Source: Panax quinquefolius
Taxonomy: Eukaryota; Streptophyta; Magnoliopsida; Apiales; Araliaceae
Assembly (NCBI GenBank): GCA_020205615.1
Contig: CM035162.1
Location: 36,384,464-36,448,463 of the forward strand
DNA: 64,000 nucleotides
Direction of reading: 5' to 3'
The first letter of the stretch is position 1. Each line of letters opens with the position of its first letter. The notes under the pieces are model-generated. The model was not told where the DNA came from. It saw nothing but the letters and a program-made list of their open reading frames with translations, and did not search any database. This document shows, piece by piece, positions 1 to 13,621 of this stretch. The position numbers and the translations under genes were made by a program.

Positions 1-92
1 GCTCACTATCCATGTATTAGTTGTACTTGAAGAATAATAGAAAATCTCACTTCTTATATAATCTTCTTATGCTTCTCTAAAAATTATAATAC
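1..92 (+). mobile_element. Copia 5' LTR, 3' part only (cut by window edge)
   Basis: These bases repeat, with small differences, the last part of the LTR at 8255-8474. The shared sequence begins near base 5 and ends at 92, where the copy at 8474 also stops matching. It is therefore the tail of the 5' LTR of the copia element that fills 1-8474. The first half of the LTR, and any left target duplication, lies outside the window. Confidence 0.8.
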
Positions 93-937
93 GTTATCGC
101 AGACGATTTGCTTCTCAATTTCGTTTTGAAGATATTTGTTTTGAAGGAGAAGGTATATATATATATATCATCATCATCATTTTGTGCACGTAATTGTAAG
201 CGGTAGCCTTTTACTTATCATCATTTTGTCCATTACTTATCGGTTTATATCTATACTATATAAATAAGCGGTAGCCTTTTAAATATTACTAGTATACTTG
301 ATATTATCTCCACACAATTTGAGCTTATTTGTGCATCAACACAAAGACCTTCATAATCGCATGTCTTTTCCTTAGTATATATGTACATCACTATATATAT
401 AAACATAATCTTTACATCTGCATATACATACATATATATAATTGTTACTTGAATTTGAGTAACTTAAGTATAAAATTAAGATAATTGAACTTTAATAACA
501 TTTTCTGGATAATACATAGTATCATTCAAATCTTGACTAACAAAATTATTTTATACACGGGAGAATCCATATATCGATTCAGATATCCATGCATCGATTC
601 TTGATATGTTTTTATAATTATGGAGATAAAAGTTTTGACAAAGGTATTCCTATCTACAATCTTTTGTTTTGACCCTATAACAATATAAACTTTAGTTTTG
701 TTAATAAATTATATATATATATAGGTTGTCCATGTATATAGATTATCACATGCAAATTGATTTCAAATGCATGTCTACCATATCCCCATCCCCATGCATG
801 TTCACGTTAGTAAGCCCCGATGCTTCCATTAAATAAAAATATATAGTATGTTTATATAATTTTTATAACATGCACATGTGGATAGTTATAATAAATTAAA
901 TTTCTAATAATTTTTGATATTTTTGTATGAAGTTACA
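93..937 (+). other. Copia primer-binding site and untranslated leader
   Basis: Directly after the LTR, bases 93-108 (GTTATCGCAGACGATT) resemble the GTTATCAGCACG-type sequence found at the primer-binding position of many plant copia elements, with small indels. The rest, to 937, is AT-rich non-coding leader with short (AT)n and CAT repeats and no supportable gene. The primer-site call rests on position and resemblance only. Confidence 0.45.
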
Positions 938-2017
938 ATGACAAATCTTGCTAAACTCGAATTTGTGGCTCTTGACATTCTTGGAAAGAATTATATATCA
1001 TGGGTGTTAGATGTCAAATTCATCTAGATGCAAAAGGTCTTAGTGATACTATCGAAAGAAGGAAACAAAACATCTAGTCAAGATAAGGCCAAAGCGATGA
1101 TATTTCTTCGTCATCACCTCCATGAGGACTTAAATTGAATATTTGATCGTTAAAGATCCACTTATCCTTTGGAACAATCTAAAGGAAAGATCGACCACCG
1201 AGCTGCGTAATACTTCCTAAAGCTCGTTATGATTGGATGCATCTAAGATTACAAGATTTTAAATCATGTAAGTGATTATAACTTCAAATATGTTTAGAAT
1301 CGATTCTAAATTACAATTATGTGGAGAAAAGATCATTGATGCAGATATGTTAGAAAAACATTCTCCACCTTTCACGCATCTAATATGCTCCTGCAGCACA
1401 ATATCGTGAAAAGGGCTTTAAGAAATACTAATCGCGATTTCATGCCTCCTTGTGGGCGAAAGCAAAACAATGAACTATTGATGAAAAATCATGAGGCCCG
1501 TCCAATCGGATCTCGCTCCATTCCCTGCAGGTGAATGCCGTAACATATAATGGAAAAAAGCAGGTCACGCCAAAGAGTCGTGGGCGTGGTTATGGACGGG
1601 CGTGGGCGTGGGCGTGGGCGTGGTCGAAATAATCATCGTGGTGGTCATTTCTCAAACACATATACCCACCGTAAAGCGGGAATATAAGGATGGAAAACGC
1701 AAAAAAAAGGTGATAAAGATAAAAATACCATGGAGAATTTGTGTTATCGTTGTGGAGGTAAAGGCCATTGGTCTCGTACCTGTCATACACCAAAACATCT
1801 TGTTGAGCTCTATCAACAATCATTAAAAGATAAAGAGAAGAAGATAGAGATAAATTTTGCTAGTGAGGATGGAAAAGATGAAACAAATCTTGATTCTGGA
1901 AATGATGATTTTAATTATGGTTGTGTGGATACCACTCATCTAGATGTTAATGATTTTTTCTCAAATCCTGAAGAAAAAATTGACTTCTTGTTTGGTGATG
2001 AGAGTGTCCAAATATAA
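938..2017 (+). pseudogene. gag: Copia gag remnant (capsid plus zinc knuckle)
   Basis: The frame opens at the ATG at 938 (MTNLAKLEFVALDI), a typical start of a copia Gag of the UBN2 type. Stop codons and frameshifts follow within about 90 bases, so it cannot make a full protein. The best preserved part is 1730-2017, which carries a retroviral-type zinc knuckle, CYRCGGKGHWSRTC (C-x2-C-x4-H-x4-C), followed by an acidic tail. Gag would package the element RNA in virus-like particles. A (GTGGGC)n stretch at 1580-1622 lies in the basic linker before the knuckle. This copy is decayed. Confidence 0.8.
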
Positions 2018-2189
2018 AATTTTAAATGATGCTTTGATGTTATTGGACTTTATTTTAAGCATTAATAAAATTCTAATTATTATGTTTTTATCATGTTTAA
2101 CTGTTTCCTTATGATTCGTTATATATGGGATATTTTATTAATCTAATTATGTATTTCTTATTTTCATTGAATAACATAGATACTCTCTT

Positions 2190-2657
2190 GATTCGATTTG
2201 CAATGAATGGCGAGAGATATATGTCTCGCAGACAAATACCACTACATACACTTTTATATTACTGAGAATAAGAAATATTTTTCTTCTTTCATTGCAAAAG
2301 GCCAATGTTAAGTACGATATCGGGTAGTGCAAAATCGATAGAAGGCTCCGGAAGAGCTAACATTTTCTTGCCTGGAGGAACAAAATTTGAAATTGATGAA
2401 GCATTATACTCTCCCGGTCTCTCAAAGAAATTTATTGAGTTTTGAGGATATCCTACAAAATGGGTATCATATTGAGACAACATGTGAAGGAAAAATTGAG
2501 TATCTTCACATTACGAGTATAATCTCGGGTAATAAAAGTGTATTAGAAAATTACCAAATTTTTTCCTCCGGTTTTGTACTACACGAGAATTAGAACAATT
2601 GAAACAAATATGGTTGTTAATAAAAAGCTAACGAATCACAATAACTTTGTTGTTTGG
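2190..2657 (+). pseudogene. Copia protease and pre-integrase remnant, interrupted
   Basis: Broken frames here still read like the copia aspartic protease and GAG-pre-integrase region. A degenerate active-site neighbourhood (CLAD...YITENKKYF) lies near 2225-2285, SGSAKSIEGSGRANIFLPGG near 2310-2370, and a LLSFEDILQNGYHIET-like segment at 2425-2475. The normal Asp-Ser-Gly catalytic triplet is not readable. The region ends at 2657 exactly where a gypsy LTR is inserted, inside the HNNFVVWHERLGHPG-type zinc-binding segment, which resumes at 5044. Confidence 0.7.
2653..2657. repeat. Target site duplication, left copy (TTTGG)
   Basis: Perfect match to 5039-5043. Five bases is the usual duplication for LTR retrotransposons. 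It lies in a Leu-Trp codon pair of the copia pre-integrase domain. Confidence 0.9.
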
Positions 2658-5038
2658 TGTGAGACCCCAGATTTTATCAATAAAGATTTAAATTTTGTAG
2701 AAATAATTTTTAATATTATGGTGTGAATTTGAGATAATATTATAGTTGTGGGTAGTATTTATAAATTTTGCAAAAGTATGCAGTGGTTATATTATATTCG
2801 ATTGGTGGGAATATTAGACTTAGCAGGGAATATTAAATGACAACTACTCAATCATTGGTGGACCCTACAATGTAATTATTATTGGATTGAGAAAACGACA
2901 AAAATATTTTATTGAAATAACGGCGGAAGTTTTAGCGTTATCTTGTTGAACTACTTTCGGTAGTAAAAGTACGATGTCGTGTGGTTGCGTAAGTAGCACA
3001 CAAGATTGATTATTGATGTTTATGTGAGAAGTCACTCGGTTTGATTCCATTATTGTCGATTAATAATATGAATTATTATAATGATAATGACGTTTTGTTT
3101 TATTCGTATTATTAACGTAATAAAATGTAAACATCTTTTATATAAAATGAATACTTTATTAAAGTTATTCTATAAATAGAATATATTATATTTTATTATG
3201 CATAGTGTTGCGTAGTGTTTTTTTGTAGTGTTTTTGCATAGTGTTTGCATAGTAAAATGTTTTTATATAAATAGAATATATGATATTTTATTTAAAAAGA
3301 TTTTGCTTTAAATATGGACCGTCGATTAAAAATAAATCAATCTGGACCGCTTCATGGATTAATTACTATGCATTCTATTTTCCTATAAATAAAGCTCATT
3401 CCTTCATTATTTTCTTACTTGAATTCATTGAAACTCTAGAGAGAAACTATAGAGAAGAAGAAAAGTATTCTGCTACTTCACTTTTCCAATATTCAGTTCT
3501 TCTAAGGTAAGGGATATTATTTGTTGTACAAGTAAGTGGGTGTTATTCTTTCTTATTCATGAAGAGAACATCTTATTACATTGGAATAACTTTTGTAAAA
3601 GTGGCATACCCTATACATAACTTTGTATCTGTGGCATACCACTGTACTTGGTGAAATCCTTATATTATTCCATTCTTATTTATTACATTGGAATAACTCA
3701 GTATACATGAATCCTCTATACTTGGTGATCTTCTTCATTATTTCATTCTTTATTATTACATTGGAATATCACATGCACGTGTGTTTTACACCGGACTGGT
3801 TCCATTGTTTATTATTCGCATTTATTATTACATTGGAATATCACATGCATGTGTTTTACACCTGACACGGTTCCATTGTTTATTATTCAAGCATTTATTA
3901 TTACATTGGATCATCACATCGGTTGTGAATTTCACCCGACCGGTTCCGTTATTATTATTTTGTTGGAATAACTTTTTCATGCATGCCGAAGCATCGCATG
4001 CGTGGTGATTTCTTTTGTTATTCCATTCTTTATTATACTCGGTTAGTTAAAACTTTGACTTATATACTCCATGAAATTAGTAGAATATCCTTGATATTTG
4101 CGTTTCATCGATATCTTTTCATGGAAATATTCTTCTGATCATTCTTGAATTTTACTCTACAAAACGGTATCTTGTTGACAATTTGGACGTTACTAATTCC
4201 TTGATAAAATAATTCTTGAACTTGTTTTATTGAATTATTATGTCATTGTCATCATCCTCGTGTTATATTATGTTATCTTTGGCTTACGTGCATAGATGAA
4301 CTTAGTATGATTATGACCAGGGATCATTCGGTATAATCATGGCTTGTTATAAATGATGTGATAAAAGTCCTCAGTGGCCTGTAATGCAGTGATGGATAAT
4401 TTTTGGTATGATTATGACCAGGGGTGATTCGGTATAGTCATGACCATTGATAATTTGATGAAAACCCTTAACCGCGTGATGCGGGGATGATTAGATATTG
4501 TGGTTTATTCATTAAACTGAGTCTTAGTGATAAAAATTTATGAAAACCTTTTAAAACCTAAAAGATAGTAGACTTTATTTTCTACTTGACTCTTTTAATG
4601 GATTGTATATTCATTGCAGATTAAACCGGTTGTCTATTGTATTTTATCGGTTTAACAACATTTGTTGAAGGCTAATGATAATTTATTCTGCATTATCTTA
4701 GTCATAATATTTCTTCTTGGGCTAGTTGAGCTCACCCTTTTTTCCTTTTCTTCTTCTTGAAATGAGAATATAGGCGGGACGAGTCGGGGAGCGGAGTAAT
4801 GGTCCGAGAGGATAGCATTAGTAGTCCTCACTATTACGTGAAATAGTGTGATAATAGTTGTAATGAGGACTCTTTTTGAGTTTGTATAATATCTAGTAGA
4901 CAATATTTGTATTCAAACTCACGCTTTATGTCGTATTATTATACCTACGCTTATATTAATAAGTTGTATTTGAATTTATGTACCATGTAAGTGGCGACCC
5001 AAGATGGGTGACGTATACCTAATTTTGGGGGCGTCACA
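2658..5038 (+). mobile_element. Gypsy solo LTR (2.38 kb) nested in the copia element
   Basis: It starts TGTGAGACCCCAG and ends TTTGGGGGCGTCACA, so it has TG...CA ends, and it is flanked by the perfect 5-bp repeat TTTGG at 2653-2657 and 5039-5043. Removing it and one repeat restores the copia pre-integrase reading. No internal domain is present, so it is a solo LTR left by LTR-LTR recombination. The same LTR occurs on the - strand at 55633-58208 and at 62108-64000. Inside are short GCATAGTGTTT repeats (3195-3260), a TATAAATA-like box near 3172, a series of ~60-110 bp direct repeats built on ATTACATTGGAATA (3560-4000) and a second duplicated block (4290-4480). Confidence 0.92.
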
Positions 5039-5043
5039 TTTGG
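5039..5043. repeat. Target site duplication, right copy (TTTGG)
   Basis: Right partner of 2653-2657. The copia reading frame resumes directly after it. Confidence 0.9.
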
Positions 5044-8000
5044 CATGAACGGTTAGGACATCCTGGATCGATAATGATGCGAAGAATAATTGAGAATTCA
5101 TGTGGACATCCATTGGAGAACCAGCAGATTCTTCAATCGAATGATTTCCCATGTCTTTGCTTGTTTTCAAGACAAGTTAATTGTTCGGTACCATCACGGC
5201 TAAGATAGGGACCTAATCCCTTACTTTTTGGAGCGAATACAAGGTGATATATGTGGACCTTTTAGATATTTTATAGTTTTAATTGATGCATCAACAAGAT
5301 GGTCACATGTATCTCTATTATCAACTCATGAACTTGGCGTTTGCGAGGTTACTTGCTCAATTAATCAGATTACGAGCACATTTTCCAGATTATCCCATCA
5401 AGAAAATTCAGATTGACAATCTTTGGTGAATTTACTTCCCAAACTTTCAATGATTATTGTATGTCTATTGGGATAAGTGTTGAACATCCTCAGTAGCACA
5501 TGTTCACACACAAAATGGCCATGCGAGAATCATTGATTAAGCGCCTTCAATTGATTGCAAGACCATTCTTGATGAGATCAAAACTTCCATTTCTTGGGGT
5601 CATGCTATTTTACATTTGGCAACACTAATTCGCATCAGACCAACAAGTTATCATAAGTACTCCCCTTTACAATTGGTTTTTGGTCAGGAACCAAATATTT
5701 CTCATCTAAGAATTTTTGGTTGTGCTGTATATGTTCCAATTCCTCCACCACAACGTACTAAGATGGGACCTCAAAGGAGGTTAGGAATATATGTTGGATA
5801 TGAATCCCCATCTATAATTAAATATTTAGAACCATCAACAAGGGATTTATTTACAGACTAGATTATTGATTGTCATTTTGATGAATCAGTCTTCCCAACA
5901 TTAGGGGGAGAAAATAGGCAGCTGGAAAAAGAGATAAGCTGGAATGAATTATCATTGTCTCATTTTGATCCTCGTACAAAACAATGTGAACTAGAAGTTC
6001 AGAAGATAATTCATTTACAAAGTTTAGCAAATCAATTGCCAGACGCATTTTCTGACCCAAAGAGTGTAACAAAGTCACATATACCAGCTGTTAATGCTCC
6101 AAATAAAATTGATGTCCCAGCAGGACAACCTCTTGTTGCCAATGAACCCAAAGCACGCTTGAAGCGTGGTAGACCCGATCGGTTCAAAGATAAGAATCCT
6201 CGTATGAGAAAAGGAACAAAGATTCAAGATGGTCATGATGAGGAAATGGGAACTCCAGAAGAGTCTACAGAAAAACCTCTAGACATGACTAATATTACAG
6301 TTCCAAAAGACAATCAGGTACCTGAAATCATTGAAAATGAAGAGATCTCGATAAATTATGTCATATCCAGAAAAATATGGAACCGAAATGAAATTGACGT
6401 CGATAATGTTTTTTCATACAATATAGCGCTAGATGTTATAAAAGATGACGAGGATCTTGAACCAAGGTCTATTGAGGAATGCATGCATAGAATTGATTGG
6501 CCAAAATGGAAAGACGCAATTGAGGCAGAATTGAAATCTCTTGAAAAGAGAAATGTTTTTGGACCAAGAGTCCGTATACACGATGGTGTAAAACCAATTA
6601 AGTACAAATGGGTTTTGTTCGAAACGAAATGAAAAGGGTGAAATTATGCGACATAAAAGCACGACTAGTTAAGCAAGGATTTTCCACAAAGACCCTATTA
6701 TTGATTATGAAGAGACATACTCTCCTGTGATGGATGTGACTACTTTTCGATTCCTAATCGGTCGGCAATAAAGAAGGACTTCATTTAAATCTAAATGGAT
6801 GTCGTTCTGACATACTTGTATGGCCCACTTGATAATGAAATTTATATGAAACTCCCGTAAGGATTTAAATTGCCGAAGCATGTAAATCCGGTTCTCGAAA
6901 CGATGACTCGATCAAATTAAATAGATCTCTATATGGATTAAAACAATCCGGTTAAGTATGTGGTATAAAAAATCTTAGTGAATATTTGTTAAAGGAGGAT
7001 ATAAGAATGATCATATTAGCCCATGCATTTTTATAAAGAGATCTAGATTTGAGTTTGTTATTATTGCGATATATGTTGATGATCTAAATATCATTGGAAC
7101 TCCTAAAGAGATTTCAAAGGTAGTAGAGTACTTGAAAAGAGAATTTGAAATGAAAGATCTTGGAAAAATAAAATTTTGTCTTGGGTTACATATAGAGCAT
7201 TTAAAGGACTCGGTATTCTTGTGCATCAAACATCTTATATAGAGAAGGTGCTAAAAGCGGTTTTATATGGACAAAGCACATCCGTTGAGCACCCCAATGG
7301 TTGTGAGGTCACTTGATGTAAATAAAGACCCTTTCCGACCTCGAGAAAATGATGAGGAGATTCTTGGTCCTCGAAGTACCATACTTGAGTGCAATTGGAG
7401 CACTAATGTATCTTCTTAGCCATACACGACACGATATATCATTCTCTGTCAACTTATTAGCAAGATATAGCTCATGTCAACCAAGGCATTGGAATGGAAT
7501 TAAACATATACTTACGTTACCTACAAGGTACAAAGGATATGGGTTTGTATTTTCCTAACCAACCCAAAACAGATTTGATTGGTTTTGCGGATCACAGAAA
7601 TTACTATCCGATCCTCATAATGCTTGATCGCAAACCGGATATGTATTCACTTGTAGTGGAACCGCCATTTCTTGGCGTTCGATGAAAGCAAACTATATAA
7701 GTAGCTACATCTTCTAACCATGCCGAAATTTTGGCAATACATGAGGGCTAGTCGTGAATGTGTATGGTTAAGGTCGTAATTCAACACATACGAGGAGCTT
7801 GCGGTTTATCTTCGGGAGAAAAAACACCAGCGGTCTTATATGAGGATAATATAGCATGCATTGTCCAACTCGAGGAAGGATATATCAAAGGTGATAGAAC
7901 AAAATATATTTCACCAAAAGTTCTTTTCACTCATGCTGACCTTGTAAGAATGGTGATATAAATGTTCAAAGAAATCCGCTCAAGTGAAAATTTGGCGATT

Positions 8001-8100
8001 TATTAACAAAGGCGCTTCCTACTTCTACATTTGAGAAGCTAGTCCACAACGTTGGATTACGTCGACTCGTAGAGATCTCAAATGATATAATCGTGAGGGA
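5044..8100 (+). pseudogene. pol: Copia pol remnant: integrase, reverse transcriptase, RNase H
   Basis: Domain order integrase then RT then RNase H shows copia rather than gypsy. Integrase: GHPGSIMMRRIIENSCG (zinc-binding, 5050-5100), RGD-like core pieces at 5228-5560, then FGQEPNISHLRIFGCAVYVP and RRLGIYVGYESPSI at 5680-5820. RT: WPKWKDAIEAELKSLEKRNV at 6490-6560, YSPVMDVTTFRFLIG at 6720-6760, and the catalytic YVDDLNIIGT at 7070-7105. RNase H region: YLSAIGALMYLLSHTRHDI at 7380-7440 and a degenerate part to about 8070. Many frameshifts and stops break it; the longest clean stretch is 5955-6632 (225 codons). It would copy and integrate the element if intact; this copy cannot. Confidence 0.88.
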
Positions 8101-8240
8101 GTAATTAAATTTTTTTCATAAAGCAATATCTCATAAGTTTTGAAGAATTATGTACTCTTTTTCCTTCACTAGGTTTTTATCCCACGTGATTTTTCCTAGT
8201 AGTAAGGTTTTAACGAGGCATATTCTTCAAAGATAATGGA

Positions 8241-8254
8241 CATCCAAGGGGGAG
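8241..8254 (+). other. Copia polypurine tract
   Basis: CATCCAAGGGGGAG lies immediately before the TG of the 3' LTR at 8255. This is the expected site and composition for the plus-strand primer. Confidence 0.75.
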
Positions 8255-8474
8255 TGTTATAAATAGTTATAATATGGATGTCCATTCATTTTCTATAACT
8301 TACATAACCTACATTCGTTGATGAAATTTATTCATTCTCCTATTTAAGTTAATGTGCATTGTGTGTGTAGCCTTATAAATTGAGGCTCCACTATCCATGT
8401 ATTGGTTGTCTTGAAGAATAATAAAAATCTCACTTCTATATAATCTTCTTATGCTTCTCTAAAAATTATAATAC
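8255..8474 (+). mobile_element. Copia 3' LTR, 220 bp
   Basis: It begins TGTTATAAATAG after the purine tract. Its last ~85 bases repeat 1-92. The short LTR fits copia. The right end is placed at 8474, where similarity to the 5' copy stops. No target duplication can be tested because the left end is outside the window. Confidence 0.8.
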
Positions 8475-8628
8475 CTTTCATATTATTCATAATTTTTGTT
8501 GTTAGTTTATGAATTGATTAATTAACAATATAAATATATATTGCATATATTTTAAAATTTATAATTGTAATTTTAAATAAATTTTACATATTAATATATA
8601 TGCAAGAATTCACCTACTAGTCTACTAA

Positions 8629-8677
<49 letters not shown>

Positions 8678-9375
8678 TTGAGAAAATAACCTTCATATTC
8701 TAAACCCAAATGACCTAGCCGAAAAAATCTGCTAAAGTAGACACTCCATTAATTGTGTATGATCTTGATTATTAGGTATAGGATATTAGGATCCGAATTA
8801 AAAGTATATATAAAGATCAAAGTGATAATGGTGAGTTAATTTTATAATTTATGTTTGAAAAGGATGTGCCTTGCTTGGGCCCCGAGCTAGCTTCTGCACT
8901 GCGTAAACGTACAGATTCGTATCAAACCCTGATCTTGTCACTCGTTCACACCACTTTTCATTTAATTCAACCCACCCAGTTTCGGTCTAGTTTATTCTTA
9001 ATTGTACGTAGAGAGTCTCACGGATTGATTTTAAATTTGTTAAATGTTTAGTTTAATAGAAATAATATGATTATAAATTTGAGAATTAATATTATTTCAT
9101 ATTATATTAACCATCAAAGCATTAATTTACACTTTAAATGTTTAGAAAATTAAGTGTGCTTTGAGTATAGGAAATGGAGAGCATCTATGGGATATTATAT
9201 TGCATGCCTCCGATCCTAATTACGTACATCTGATCTGATTAATTACCATCGACCATACGAGTCAAGTCATTCATTAAAGAATTAGGTAGTAGTAGTTAAT
9301 TAAGCTTGCATGAATCTACTAGTAACATTTTCCTCTCTCTCTCTAGATCTCTGTTTTTGGGAGGGTTGACGTTTG

Positions 9376-9427
<52 letters not shown>

Positions 9428-10741
9428 CCATATAATTTTGTTCTAGCTAGCTTGTCAATGGTGCTCGTACGTACGCCTTTGACACTGTTGCATGCATTAA
9501 CTATATATTTGGGAACAATAATATACTCCTATGACTAGCTAGCTTCTAGTATATAATCCTATTATTCAGTAGGTCTAATTGGAATTGGAACACAGCTGGA
9601 GGTGATCAAGAGCTAGCCATTAATTAATTTGAAGCTCCATTAGGGATCTTGATTATTCGAAGCTAGATACGTACGTAGAAAAGCTAGCTAGCATCTATAT
9701 CCGATGCATCCATGTATCTCACTACTGTATATATATACAGCTTTTACCTTCTTAATATATATACTTATATATAGAGAGAATAAAAAATATAAGCTCACTT
9801 CCTCTTATATGTATTCTAGTGCATGCACCCTTGCCTAACCTAAATATGGATGAGGTGTAGCATGCATAAATTAACCCATTCCATGCATAAAACACTTGTT
9901 TTTTTTAGTCTTTTACATTTATTCCTGTTTTGTACTTAATTTTCTATTTTTAAAAAAAGTTTATTTGTATATCTATCCGTCTATTTCTTTTCTTTTTTAA
10001 CATACGGAGAAAATTGGAATAAGAGAAAAAATGGCATTTGTCCCATCGTTGGTGCTTCGATCTATTCAATTTGTGACAGCTATCTAGTAATTAAGTGGTA
10101 TCCAGCTTTTATGGATGTAGTCTGATTATTTTGTTGTATACCATCAAAGTTTGATTGTGAAATTTCAGCACGCTTGATTTTGCCATTCACATAATTAATT
10201 AATTGAATATAATAGTAGTATATGAGAAGGAATTTAAATAATTTAGATGCCTCCTCCTCCTCCCTCCCTCCCGTATGTACAAAAAGGAGTGGCCCGGCCC
10301 CTGATAATTTCCCAGCCTGTTAAATCGTCTACTTTAGGCATCTTCAGCCTGTTTTATTTGGAAAGGTTGCTACCAAAATATATCCCCAAATAAAACCCTA
10401 TGCACGTGGGAAGGTTATGTCCTTCCCTACCCTGATCATCTTAAATTGTGAAGTATGCTCAAGAAAGTTCAGTGTTATCAATTCTTGTATAATTAAGATG
10501 TTTTAAATATATTACCCATGTTATTTGTTGATATATAATTGATTCTGATTACCACTAATTTTGAAGGTAATTCACATTTTCTTGAAGTTAGGTTTATTTT
10601 GTAAGTTTCTTAATATTAGCATAATTTTTTTTAATTAATTGTGATGAGTGAGAACAACACTAGCTACTTGATCAAGGAAAAAGAAGGTCTCCTATGTTGG
10701 TCTAATTAACCAAATATTAAATAAAAGGTTTACAAAATAAA

Positions 10742-10787
<46 letters not shown>

Positions 10788-11330
10788 CTAAATATATTGT
10801 AATACTATAGGAGTAATGCTTTGTTGATGCTGATAACTCATGTATTTAAATTTGATGATAGTTTTAGAACCCATGAACAAAACAACCATGTGACATTCAA
10901 TATCCATAAACTTTGATGATTTCAGGGGTAATGATGTTTGGAAAGTTATTTCTATGCTGAATATTGAGAAAAATTAAAAATTAAATGTAATTGAGAGGAT
11001 CTTAGTTCAATATAATTATTTGTAATAAATTTTATCATGCTATTACTTGGAGTAGTATTTACAATAGATTTTATTATGCCGCTAAATAACAACACTATGT
11101 AGCTTTCTATTGCTTAGAAATCAGCCTCTCCCGAGCTAATTACGCGATTCTTTTAACTCTCTCTTTTTCTCCCGCTCCTCTCGGCAATGCATTGACGCGA
11201 CAACAAACCTTCCTTTTAAAGAAAAAGAAAAAGAAAAAAGATCGCGTTATTTTTACTCCTCAAACCCTAACTCTAACATCTGTAAATTATATACACACAT
11301 CTGTAACAAAGCATAGATCATAATAGAATT
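8475..11330. other. Intergenic region upstream of the WRKY gene, with simple repeats
   Basis: I see no gene. It is AT-rich with (AT)n tracts at 8633-8674, 9381-9422 and 10745-10788 and a CT-rich stretch at 10251-10273. Close to the ATG at 11331 are a CT-rich stretch (11155-11180), a TTGAC W-box core at 11192-11196, an A/G-rich run and a telo-box-like AAACCCTAA at 11262-11270. These may lie in the promoter or 5' leader. No transcription start can be fixed. Confidence 0.55.
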
Positions 11331-13561
11331 ATGGATGACAAGGAAAAGGTCGATCCAGCCACCGATTTCCAGACCGAGTTGAGCTGGTCGCTCGGTGGTA
11401 GTGACTCGGATGGCGTCTACTTCTTCGGAAGCAATTATAGAGATAGCAGCATACTGAGCGAGTTCGGCTGGAATATTCAGCTAGATAATTCGGTAGCGAC
11501 TGGTGTAGGCTTGGATCGGATGGACTACAATTTGGCGGAAAGTAGTTCTCCTGCAACTAGTGCTGTTTGGTGTGGTGGAGGTGAACCGGTGGTTGAGGCT
11601 AAACCGGCTGAGAACACTCAGTCAGTGTCGTCAAGCTCATGGGAAGATGTGCCGGAGAAGTCAACAGCTTCCGCCGGCTCAGCTGAAAAAGCGACGCCCG
11701 AGACAGCGTTAGTGTTTTGTGTGGAGTGCTAGTACTATATATTGTTTTCTGGTGTATTCTAAATTGGTAATTAAAAATCGGTTTTGGTGGCAAATTGACA
11801 TTAAGCTCTAATTATATATAGATTGAAAACAAAATCAAAACATTTCGAAGATCAGGTCGTGTAATTAAAAGGACCAAGTTGAAAAGTCTAGTCGGCCGCC
11901 GGGGGTGGCATTTATGTCATTAGAAACGAAAATAAAAGAGGGGTTTAGGGGGAGGGTTGCGGCGGGAATTGGCGTGGCTTGGCGTGGCGTGGTGCGTAGC
12001 TTATTAATTGGGCCGGTACATTGCATCAAATGATGGGCAGTGCATGTGTTAAATGAGGAAACATGGAGCCGAAAAGTTAGAATATCAACACATTTTTCTG
12101 ATCCCTCCAGTTACTTTTGCTAGGCACTACTTTAGCGCATCTGCGTTTGAATTATTATTAATTAATAACTTCTACATGCGTACGTACAACTTTGTATTAG
12201 TAGTAGTAGTATTTTAGCTTGATCATTTCACAGAAATGCATAATGCCTTGATATACACGCAGGCGCATATGTGTGTATATGTATGTATATATAATCAGCA
12301 GTTAGCAGAATAAATAGTAGCGTTCCTAGTCAAACTAGCTAGAAAGACGGTTGACAAGTGTTTTGTGTGTAAACCCTTTGGATTAGATTAGATTAGATTA
12401 GATTAGATTAGACAGGTACAAGAACATCCAGATTGTCTCCCAAAATATTTCTGTATGTTTTGTCTATATATATATATATATATATAATGTTGATCCATTT
12501 GAATCTTAACTTAATCATGCTACGCTAGCTTAATTATATATATTCCTCTCCAATTTATTCCGTGCATTTTCAATTTCTTTTGTTTTTTGAAAATTATTTC
12601 AATTTGGCTTTTCAATAAATTGATGTTAAGTTTTTATGGCTGAATATATATATATATATATATTGCAGGAGAAAGGTTAACAAGAAGGGAGTAAAGCGCG
12701 TCCGGGAGCAGCGTGTTGCATTTATGACAAAGAGCGAAATTGATCATCTGGAAGATGGTTATCGTTGGAGAAAATATGGACAGAAAGCTGTTAAAAATAG
12801 TCCATTTCCTAGGTTCATTCTGCTCTCTAACTTAATTTGTCAAACCTCAAATTGATCAACTGCTCTTTATTTGAATTTCATATACTCCGAACTCCTACAT
12901 TCTTTTGCCTAGCTACTTTGTTTCCAATTATAATCCCAAGCTCCTTTTTGTTTTAAAAATTAAACTTGAGACTAGTTTTAAATTAGGGACAACAAAATGA
13001 CTTGAAATGACAGAATATTATAATTCCAATCATTTAGGATTAAAAATTTGATTACAAAAATAATTTTTATCTTACTTTAAAATGACCGATGGACCTTTAT
13101 TCTATTCATCTATACTCAAAATACTGAAAATACAAAAAAAAAAATTGTTATTACTGATAAGGGTATAATAGTCAAAACAACAAGTTTTTATTCAATTCTT
13201 TAATATAAGAATAATCCTCCTAAAATTAGTAGTTTTAAGATTATAATTTATTATAACATAATTCATATAAAATTATAATTTTACAAACAAATATAAGAAG
13301 TTTGATGTTTAATTAATATGTTATACTTATATAGTTATTATGTTTTGTTTTTTTCCTTTCTAACTAAATTTTAAATATGTCAATGTAAAAGGAATTTCTT
13401 TACATCATGTTTCGTTCTTTTTATGCATGATGAGAATGTATGTATGAAGAAATCTTGCTTTGCTTAAATTATATCCCTGCAAATGAACTTCGGTTCAGTT
13501 GACAATGGTATATTCATCATTTTATCTTTTCATACTTTATTATGTAGTGAAGAATCAATTC

Positions 13562-13621
<60 letters not shown>

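Noticed and set aside
1590..1823. His-Ala repeat protein on the - strand and Gly-Val repeat on the + strand
   Set aside because: Both come from the GTGGGC repeat in the gag linker. The neighbouring zinc knuckle is in the true frame.
8851..9051. Short + strand frame starting MFEKDVPCLGPELAS
   Set aside because: It has no recognisable domain, no conserved context and only 66 codons in intergenic sequence.
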